This document shows positions 57,508-64,000 of a stretch of 64,000 nucleotides of DNA, piece by piece. Each line of letters opens with the position of its first letter. Position 1 is the stretch's first letter. Made by a program: the position numbers and the translations under genes. The stretch comes from Ligustrum vulgare (taxonomy: Eukaryota; Streptophyta; Magnoliopsida; Lamiales; Oleaceae). The notes beneath the pieces are model-generated. The model was not told the DNA's origin. It made no database searches and saw only the letters and a program-made list of their open reading frames with translations. The stretch covers positions 24,177,692 to 24,241,691 of the forward strand of contig OY743179.1 in NCBI GenBank assembly GCA_963555705.1, read 5' to 3'.

Positions 57508-57518
57508 CTCTGATACCA
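57508..57518 (-). other. tRNA-iMet primer binding site (caulimovirid)
   Basis: TGGTATCAGAG on the minus strand, 4 nt upstream of the first ORF's ATG. In circular caulimovirid genomes this site defines nucleotide 1 and the minus-strand gap. Here it lies at the edge of the integrated copy. Confidence 0.8.
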
Positions 57519-58479
57519 ATTGAGTGGGTGCTACTATGAGTGAACAAAAATCAAATAAAATCATATTAACAAATTAATTAAAAGTATGTAAAGTTTTAAG
57601 GACTAAGTTGTAACTTTTCTAAAATTTAAGAGGCTTGGTTGAAATATGATATTTAAGGGTAAACTTGGTAGTTCCTAATGTTTAAGGCCATTTTAATGAA
57701 TTGATAAGAATTTTGGTTATTTTCACAAAAGGCCAATTTCATTAGGCCATTTCTAAGGTATCCCATCGTTCTTCTTCTCTGATAACGAAATGAGAGAGAG
57801 AAGAGATAATTTTGTTTTAAAATTGAATTTTGTAAAATTATCCTTTGAGCCTCATGTTTTCAAGATCTTTTATTTTGGTCCCCCCAGGTTTGTAAAGTAT
57901 TTAGTTCAGCCCACAAGCATTAAAATCCTTTAAGTCAACCCTGCAGTTTTAAAATCTATTTTAAGTTTCAACCAAGTTTCTGAAAATTTTGATTCAGCCC
58001 TAAAACTTTTCAAATCAATTATTTTAAATTTCGAATTTAATCCCTAAATTTTTAATTTCATTTTAAAACTTTAAAATTCTAAAATACTAATTTAGATTAA
58101 GTTCTTTTGGCTAGATGAACCGTTCGGAGATTTAGAAGAATAAAGTTATTATTCCAGCTCAATTTCCAAACTTGTGAATTAAGGTTGACACGTCCCTGTT
58201 AATTTATTTACATTTACATTATAATAGCATGTAAATATGTATCTTATCTGGCTTATGTGCATTTATTGCATAAGACGAGATGAGAACATATTTCTTATGA
58301 AATATTTATAATGTTATGAAGCACGCCATAACATATATGCATTTTATTGCAAGAGACGAGACGAGACTATTTTCATTTGTATTCACTTTGTGACACTTAT
58401 GACTTATTTGATGTTGTCACAATATAATTTGTATGTTTATGTGTTCAATTATTATGTACATTAATTAATTGGTAATGAG

Positions 58480-59336
58480 TAGGGATGTCAACGAACCTAG
58501 CAGAAGATTAAGACTCGAGCTTTTAGGGGTCAAGCTTTTTTTGGCCCCAACCGAGTCGAGTCAAAGCTCATCCCCAAAAATAAGGCTCGAGCTTTTCCGA
58601 GCCAAGTGAGTCTCAAGCTTTTAAATTTTATTTTATTTTTATAATAAAATTCATAATTTTTTTTTATCGAAAAGGTATACATATACAACAAGTCGAGCCG
58701 AGCATGTGATCGAATTTCAATGCACGAGCTTTTTGGGCGGCTTTTTTTTTTTTTGCTTGAGCCGAGGCGAGCTGAGCGGGGATGTCAACGAGCTGAGTCG
58801 AATATCAAGGCTCGAGTTTTTTTTTTGGCCCAAGCCGAGCCAAAGTTCTTCCCAAAAAATAAGGCTTGGCTCGAGCTTTTTCGAGCCAAGCTGAGCCAAG
58901 TCCCGAGCTTTTGATTTTTTTTAAATTTTATAACAAAAATCCATAATTTTTTTTATTGAAAATGTATAAATACAATAAGTTAAGACGAGTTCGTGGCCGA
59001 ATTTCATTGCTGAAACTCTCATCGAGCTTTTTTGGCGGATTTTTTTTTTAGCTCGAGCCAAGCTGAGTCAACACCCATCTCTAAAAAAAAGCTCGGCTAG
59101 AAATCTCGAGCTGCGAGCCGAGCTAAAACCGAACTTATTTCTAGCCGAGCCCGAGCAGCTCGAGCCGACGAGCTGTTTTGTCATCCCTAGTTGAGCCGAA
59201 ACTCGTCTTTCAAAAAAAAAGCTCGGCTCGAGCTTTGGCTCAAAGTCTCTAACCGCGAGCCGAGCTAAGCTCAAGCTTTTTCCGAGCCTAGCCGAGTCCT
59301 AGCGGCTTGAGCCTACGAGCCATTTTGTCATCCATA
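58480..59336. mobile_element. hAT-type MITE nested in LTR copy B
   Basis: Left end TAGGGATGTCAACGA, right end TTTTGTCATCCATA. Flanks GTAATGAG and GCAATAAG (58472-58479 and 59337-59344) form an 8-bp duplication with two mismatches. LTR copy A has the empty site (GGCGATGAGTCTACTGAG at 13660), which confirms the boundaries. The body is GAGCC/GGCTC-rich. Short open frames here are artefacts. Confidence 0.85.
58778..59188. mobile_element. Second hAT MITE nested inside the first
   Basis: Left end GGGGATGTCAACGAGC, right end GTTTTGTCATCCCT. Flanks AGCTGAGC and AGTTGAGC give an 8-bp duplication with one mismatch. Same family as its host MITE. Confidence 0.7.
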
Positions 59337-59814
59337 GCAATAAGTTTATTGAGTATTTCTATAAAATGCTCATTCTTTTTAAACAAATATTTACAGATAT
59401 CAGAGATAGAGGCGAGTGATGGATGTGGTGACAATAATAATTAAATAATACAAAATTTATTTTATTCATGTTTAATTTATGAATGCTAGAAGAATTTATA
59501 TCATTGTTAAATGATTTATTTATTTAGAAAATAATGAGCGATTTCAATTGTTATTCTAAATATCAAATTATTAAATTTTATTTATCGTTTGGTTTTATTT
59601 AAATGTTGTCAAGTATGAAATTTTTTATTATTCTTCCGCTTAATCGTTATTTTAAAAGTTAGATGAAACGATGACGTGACGAATCAGGTATTTAGAACTT
59701 GGGACGTCACAAAGTACAATGATTAATGGGGAAACCTTTAAAGTTCAATGATTAACAAAAAAAACTTTTGGAGTTCAGTAATTCCCTAAAAACTTTACGC
59801 AAAGTTTATACATC

Positions 59815-59817
<3 letters not shown>

Positions 59818-59866
<49 letters not shown>
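59818..59866. repeat. (TA)n microsatellite
   Basis: About 24 TA dinucleotides. 59717-59817 and 59867-60085 show no gene. Confidence 0.95.
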
Positions 59867-59870
<4 letters not shown>

Positions 59871-60095
59871 GGTACTCATATCTCATAATTTTATCTTCTC
59901 TGGAATCTTCAAACTTAGAAAAAGAAATAGTATTTTAACTCGAGGGCAATGACAAGGGGTTAACCTCTCTAAGATCAAATTAACCCCTAAGATCAAATAG
60001 GTAGGTAAATCCAGTACAACCAACATTGCTTCAATATTTGCTTAAATTTGGAGTCTTGCACATATGTAACTCAATTTGATTTTAAGTTTAACAAA

Positions 60096-60121
60096 TAGTA
60101 TTTTCTCCCGTGCGATGCACG
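60096..60121 (-). other. Degenerate Helitron-like 3' end
   Basis: Minus strand: hairpin CGTGC-ATC-GCACG, spacer, then ACTAT in place of CTRR. Resembles the termini at 14681 and 39608 but lacks the canonical last bases. 60122-61130 is AT-rich with no supportable feature. Confidence 0.35.
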
Positions 60122-61139
60122 AATTTCTATTAATGATAATGATTTAGAATTTATGAAAATATGTTGATTATACAATCATATCAAATAAGAAATATTTTAT
60201 TACAAAAATATTATCGAATTTGAAATTTTAAAAAAGACAAAACCTCAGTGTATCTAGCGTCTTAGATTTTGGCACTTGATTAAATTTTTGTATTAAATTT
60301 GTTTTACTTTTATTTGTGTTTTTCACTTAAAATTGTTGATTTAATCACCAACTTCTTTTTAATATATTCTAACTTTTGATTAAGTTTATTTTTTTAATGT
60401 AATTCTTATATCTATTTTATAAAAACTTCAATATATATGTTAATTAATCTTTTTTCATATTTTTTAAATATGTCAATTTTTTTTATCAAAATTAAAGAAA
60501 TTATTAAATTTCATTTAATTTATACACTGGTAGCAAAAAGTTTATATAAACAAACTAATGATTATTGTAATATGTACATTGAAGTACATACTTATTTAAT
60601 TGACAATTTAGGAAGTAAAACTACAGCGATTTTATTTATTTATTTTCAAAATATATTAATTCAATTTTTTCATTTTTAATGCAGCACATTTATATAAAAT
60701 ATATTTAATTCAACTCACACTAGAATAAATATAATTTTTTTACAAAAATAATATTTTGTTTATAAACATAACATAATAGTAGAATGGAGGCTTAATTTGT
60801 TAAAAATAGTTAGTAATAATAAAATATTTCAAAAAAATATAATTTATAATATTAAGGATAATAAATAATTTTAATTGTTAATGATTAAAACATAATTCTA
60901 ATACTGATAGTTCCACATGTAATTTTATCAAATACAATCCAAAGCGAGAGTGATTGTCCCTGTCACTTGTTAATGGTCAGGGCATATGATACAATCAAAT
61001 GAAATTTTTAATGACCATGTAAAAAACTAAATTTTTTAGTTAATTTGAGTTTGAACATAACATATGTTAAATTTTGATTAATTTTATTTTTAAAGTATTT
61101 CTTGGATGTAATTTTACATTTTTATAGATATTTTAATAA

Positions 61140-61443
61140 TATTTGTGGCGTTGAACTTATCAAATATTCGCGAGAATATTTGTGGCGTTTCCAATTAGAA
61201 TCTTATCAAGGAAATTGACAAGTCCTTGTGGTGTTTCGAAAACCTTGGATCTCGATTCCGCATCGTCAATTTCTTGCGTCGTGAATCTTGGGTCAAGGTC
61301 CTATCTTCAATTTTATCTTTCTAGTATTTTAATTATTGTGTTCTTGTTTATTTTCGTGTTTAAATCTGATCTCGATCTTTCCTAGGTTTTAATTGTCGTT
61401 ATTCTGCGTTGTTCGACGAGATTCCCCGACCGGGATCGCGTCA
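61140..61443 (+). repeat. 5' LTR, 3' portion (gypsy)
   Basis: Ends GCGTCA two bases before the primer site. Contains a local duplication: AATATTTGTGGCGTT occurs at about 61138 and 61173, around CTTATCAAATATTCGCGAG. The left limit is uncertain. Confidence 0.55.
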
Positions 61444-61445
61444 TC

Positions 61446-61457
61446 TGGTATCAGAGC
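61446..61457 (+). other. tRNA-iMet primer binding site (gypsy)
   Basis: TGGTATCAGAGC, two bases after the LTR end. Confidence 0.95.
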
Positions 61458-61841
61458 TTGGATCTAGATTCAGTTCTTGATCTTCTTGTTCTTCGTGCCA
61501 GTAAATTTTTTCTTTGTTTGATTCATATAAAATTCCACAAAAAAATTCAAACATGTTTATCTTAGTCAATTCTTACCCAAATCTAATTCCGTTTTTTCCG
61601 CCATATTCGTAGTCAAATTGTCTAGTTGTTTAAAAAAAAAATTGAAAATTTCATTATTTTCCCGAATATTTCGAATCTGTCTCAATTTCCAAATTTTCCT
61701 GTTCTTACTCGTGTCTTATCGTGTCCTACCCTTACTTGAGTTCTTGGGCTGTTTTGAAGTGCTTGGAAGGGAGATTTTGAGTGATACACGAGCGATATAT
61801 TTTTGCGAGGTATATACCACTTATTTCTGTGAACACTAATA

Positions 61842-62108
61842 ATGTCTAGCAGACGGGTTTCCACATCTTCATCTTCTATTAGAGACATAAAACAGCTCGG
61901 GGGTGTGAATAGAAGGAATGAACAGGGTAATGATGATATTGCAGCAATGATGGCACAATTTGAGAGGTTTATGGCTCAGATGGGGAATCTAGGAGCAGAG
62001 CGTGAACAAAGACCTCGGGATCAATCTCATGATGGCTCTTGGGTTAGGAGAGGTAATAGGCATGAATGTCATGCTAGGTACGAAGATGGGATGGATGAAG
62101 GCCATTGA
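61842..62108 (+). pseudogene. Gypsy gag N-terminus, truncated
   Basis: ATG at 61842, MSSRRVSTSSSSIRD, then an Ala/Met/Gln helix (AAMMAQFERFMAQMG), ending at TGA after 88 codons. Most of the gag core, about 250 residues in the family, is missing. The reading resumes in another frame at the zinc knuckle. Confidence 0.6.
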
Positions 62109-62112
62109 AGTG

Positions 62113-62761
62113 AAAAGAGATATCAAAACTGGAGAGTAGTGATCATGTTCACAAAAGAAGGGAGGAACCGACAACCAAAGGTAAAAATAATTTTGATTCC
62201 AAGCCTCTTAAGGATAAAAATGTTAAGTGCTTTAAATGTTTGGAACGGGGTCACATTGCACTTGATTGTCCACGTAAGAAGGTTAGGTGTGATAGTGAAG
62301 GGGCTAAAAGTGTTGTGGTGGATGAGTTAATTATTGATAGGCATGCTCTTAGCGTTAGGCGTAAGGTGAATGTTTTAGGTAATGTGAAAGGGCAGAAGGA
62401 TAATATTTTTCGCACTAGATGCTTAGTGGATGAAAAAGTTTGTAGCTTGGTGATTGACGGGGGAAGTTGTACTAATGTAGTTAGTACAATGTTGGTGGAA
62501 AAATTAGGCTTACCTTTAACGAAACATCCAACGCCTTATAAATTACAGTGGTTGACTGAGTCAGGGGAAGTTAAGGTGAAGAGACAGGCTATAGTGGCAT
62601 TTTCTTTTGGTGGGTATTCGGATGAGGTAATTTGTGACGTGGTGCCAATGCAAATTAGTCACATACTGTTGGGGAGGCCTTGGCAACATGAAAGGGTTGT
62701 GCTACATGATGGGTATACGAATAGATACAGCCTGGTAAAAGGGGGAAAAAGTTTACTCTAA
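62113..62761 (+). pseudogene. Gypsy gag zinc knuckle and aspartic protease
   Basis: Open frame from about 62113 to TAA at 62759. Intact CX2CX4HX4C knuckle CFKCLERGHIALDC (62228-62269). The protease has LVIDGGSCTNVVS (active site DGG rather than DTG/DSG; as far as I recall this is usual in the related plant gypsy family) and HILLGRPWQ (about 62660). Then the NRYSLV segment that normally leads to the RT linker. It would mature the polyprotein, but here no RT follows. Confidence 0.75.
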
Positions 62762-62868
62762 TGTCACTATCTCCAACTGAAGCCCTGAAAGATCAATTGA
62801 AAGTGAAAAGTGAGTTTGAGGGGAAAAATAAGAGAGTTGAGGCCACGACCTCAGAAAAATGAGAGGGA

Positions 62869-63732
62869 GTGGAAATTAAAGAAAAAGGAGTTGAGGCCAC
62901 GACCTCAGAAAAAGGAGAGAGAGTGAAAAATAAAGAAAAGAGGGTTGATGTTCAAACCTCAGAAAAAGGAGAGACTGAGTGCAAAAAGCAAAAGAAAAGA
63001 GAGTCTACCACAAAAATGAGTCTATTTGCACTTACTCACGCTAATACACCCCTCCCCAGTTATTTAAAATCTGTTTTACAGTTACCGAAATCAAACCATG
63101 AGCTTAAAACAGGAAAAAAACTTGTTGGCACAAATGAGCAGCCCAAAAAGCCGAGAAAGTTGAAGGAGAAAAATGGGCAGCCCAAAAGGTTGAAAGCAAG
63201 CATGAGGCATAAGCATGATCATCGATCCCAGAAAAGCAGGAGAAGTTTGAAAAGCCGACCAAAATTGGATTCGAGGTCGAATCCTTTTCAAGAGAGGGAG
63301 TATGATATGATCCGGACCAGGCATCGAAGAGCGAAGTTGAGCCATCGACAATATGACAATGATCTACGTGCAAAACGGAGCAAGTTCCATGTTGGGGTCG
63401 AGCCGAGAAGAGGGACGGATCAAGCCGACCTGAGAAAACGAAGTTATTTGGGCAGAAAAGCCATTACGCCCGTAATGGAGGACCTTCACGTCCGTAACCC
63501 ATATATTCACGGCCGTAAATCATGTTATCACAGCCATAATCATTTATCGAAGAAAAAAGAAGAATTTCAGCAGAACGAGGCTTACGGCCGTAAGCCTGGA
63601 AGTTACGGCCGTAACATTCAAAAAGGGAAACTTCATGGCCGTAAGAAATTCGTCACGGCCGTAACTAATAAACACAGTTTTGATCAGAGAGGCCTTTACG
63701 GTCGTAAAAGAATTATTCACGGCCGTAAATGA
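62869..63732 (+). CDS. Lys/Arg-rich ORF with GRK repeats, replacing RT
   Basis: Open for 287 codons in a frame different from the protease. The first in-frame ATG is well inside; the open frame begins after TGA at 62860. The start has two to three copies of a repeat with EATTSEK and QTSEKGE (DNA units near 62836, 62890 and 62945). Then MSLFALTHANTPLPSYLKSV, a strongly basic middle, and a C-terminal half in which YGRK, HGRK and similar recur about ten times because of the palindromic DNA array at 63461-63732. The stop overlaps the last repeat. No homology to RT is seen. It may be a neutral open frame in a deletion derivative, or a basic nucleic-acid-binding product; unknown. Confidence 0.45.
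   Translation: MEIKEKGVEATTSEKGERVKNKEKRVDVQTSEKGETECKKQKKRESTTKMSLFALTHANTPLPSYLKSVLQLPKSNHELKTGKKLVGTNEQPKKPRKLKEKNGQPKRLKASMRHKHDHRSQKSRRSLKSRPKLDSRSNPFQEREYDMIRTRHRRAKLSHRQYDNDLRAKRSKFHVGVEPRRGTDQADLRKRSYLGRKAITPVMEDLHVRNPYIHGRKSCYHSHNHLSKKKEEFQQNEAYGRKPGSYGRNIQKGKLHGRKKFVTAVTNKHSFDQRGLYGRKRIIHGRK
63461..63732. repeat. Interspersed palindrome array TTACGGCCGTAA
   Basis: Ten units matching or nearly matching TTACGGCCGTAA at about 63461, 63487, 63507, 63528, 63581, 63602, 63632, 63652, 63694 and 63717. The intervals vary from about 20 to 50 bp. Four or more are perfect CGGCCG palindromes. The spacers are unrelated to each other, so this is not a simple tandem repeat. Confidence 0.85.
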
Positions 63733-64000
63733 GTAGCGGGCAGATTTTTCGGATTTTCAATTATTTTATTTCCTTTTTGGTTTTTAGGTTATTTTCCTAA
63801 TTTAGTGTTTTAGTTTAATTAGAATTCTATTTTGAGTAAATTAGCGGCTATGTTATTTTGCTTATTTATATTCTTTACCATGATTGTAAACGGACAGTTA
63901 AGTTTGAGTTTGAGATTAATATTATTTGAGAGAGTTTTCTCCAATTGAAAGGTTGAGGAGTCCCTTTTGTGTTCTTCGAGAACAAATCCAACTTATCAAA
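63733..64000 (+). repeat. Gypsy 3' region and start of 3' LTR
   Basis: AT-rich 3' untranslated sequence. The last bases CAACTTATCAAA match the 5' LTR near 61157, so the 3' LTR has begun before the window ends. Its exact first base is not determined. Confidence 0.45.

Larger units (their letters stand above)
48958..57518 (-). mobile_element. Endogenous caulimovirid (pararetrovirus), near full length
   Basis: An 8.56-kb block, close to the 7-9.5 kb of caulimovirid genomes, all coding on the minus strand. Order from the primer site: small ORFs, charged coiled-coil region, coat, movement plus first retropepsin, second retropepsin, RT/RNase H, transactivator, intergenic promoter, four small ORFs. 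No LTRs and no integrase, as expected for this family. The left limit is the stop of the last ORF and the exact junctions are uncertain. Coat-then-movement order and a separate transactivator ORF recall the cavemovirus/solendovirus side of the family, but genus is not assigned. Many stops and frameshifts make it non-infectious as it stands. Confidence 0.88.
47276..59711 (+). repeat. Ty3/gypsy-type solo LTR (copy B), expanded by nested insertions
   Basis: Starts TGCGGTGACCAAG, matching copy A base for base in length, and ends GGGACGTCACA. It is flanked by GAAGT and AAGTA, a decayed or shifted 5-bp duplication. Shared landmarks with copy A: the CATCTAGCCACGTCGAG block (47385), the C/A-rich tract (47680-48730), the 'tcagccc/tttaagt' tracts (57830-58090), GGCTAGATGAACCGTTCGGAG (58110) and the conserved 3' third. 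It is interrupted by the caulimovirid (about 48958-57518) and by a hAT MITE (58480-59336). The Pro/Asn/Thr-rich open frames at 47585-48735 lie in the C/A-rich tract, occur in several frames at once, and are not treated as genes. Confidence 0.75.
61140..64000 (+). mobile_element. Ty3/gypsy element, RT/integrase missing, runs off the window
   Basis: A tRNA-Met primer site at 61446, gag and protease remnants, then a Lys/Arg-rich ORF where RT-RNase H-integrase should be, then sequence resembling the start of the 3' LTR at the window end (AACTTATCAAA, also at about 61157 in the 5' LTR). It is a large-deletion or non-autonomous derivative. The 5' LTR looks truncated at its left side. Confidence 0.75.

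Noticed and set aside
63461..63732. CRISPR-like array
   Set aside because: Short palindromes with spacers of uneven length inside a eukaryotic retroelement ORF. No cas genes, no uniform spacer length, plant context.

Overview
The window is nuclear DNA from a flowering plant, most likely a eudicot. It is AT-rich, has intron-containing plant gene fragments, and is packed with plant-type transposons: Ty1/copia, Ty3/gypsy, LINE, hAT, PIF/Harbinger and Helitron. It also holds an integrated caulimovirid (plant pararetrovirus). The species cannot be named from the sequence. Only one gene looks intact and host-functional: a single-exon ATL-type RING-H2 E3 ubiquitin ligase on the minus strand at 30430-31368. 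Nearly everything else is mobile DNA in various states of decay.

Left part (1-14.1 kb). A degenerate MITE and a minus-strand copia pol relic (1.0-2.5 kb) precede a LINE ORF1 relic. That relic is split by a complete Ty1/copia element (3366-10239). The copia element has two 453-bp LTRs with only 4 differences, a 5-bp target duplication (TAATA), a tRNA-iMet primer site and a polypurine tract. Its gag-pol is one continuous frame broken by six stop codons. A 2.7-kb Ty3/gypsy-type solo LTR (11368-14059, duplication AAAAT) follows.

Middle-left (14.7-30 kb). A Helitron 3' terminus on the minus strand (14681) borders about 8 kb of gene debris, all in the same orientation: a PASTICCINO1/FKBP72-like TPR pseudogene, an unidentified 42-codon exon, a nucleolin-like RRM exon and a formin FH2 piece. 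This looks like Helitron gene capture. A PIF/Harbinger element sits in one pseudogene intron. hAT and Harbinger MITEs and copies of a short hairpin-like repeat fill 16-38 kb.

Middle-right (34-47 kb). A 1.26-kb hAT-type element (34468-35726) carries possible captured exons. Two hAT MITEs with perfect 8-bp duplications follow (36624-37483 and 37550-38032). Then comes an 8.1-kb hAT element (38966-47074, duplication CATAAAGG). It encodes a decayed BED/hATC transposase, and its 5' leader is interrupted by two head-to-head Helitrons (39608-44232).

Right part (47.3-64 kb). A second copy of the gypsy solo LTR (47276-59711) holds two nested guests. One is an essentially full-length caulimovirid genome on the minus strand (about 48958-57518), linearised at its tRNA-Met primer site. 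The other is a hAT MITE inside which a second MITE is nested. The viral copy has coat, movement, two retropepsin-like, RT/RNase H and transactivator regions, an as-1/TATA promoter and several small unknown ORFs, and is broken by stops and frameshifts. The window ends in a Ty3/gypsy element (61.1 kb onward) that keeps gag and protease remnants. Where its RT/integrase should be, it carries a Lys/Arg-rich ORF with a palindromic TTACGGCCGTAA array.
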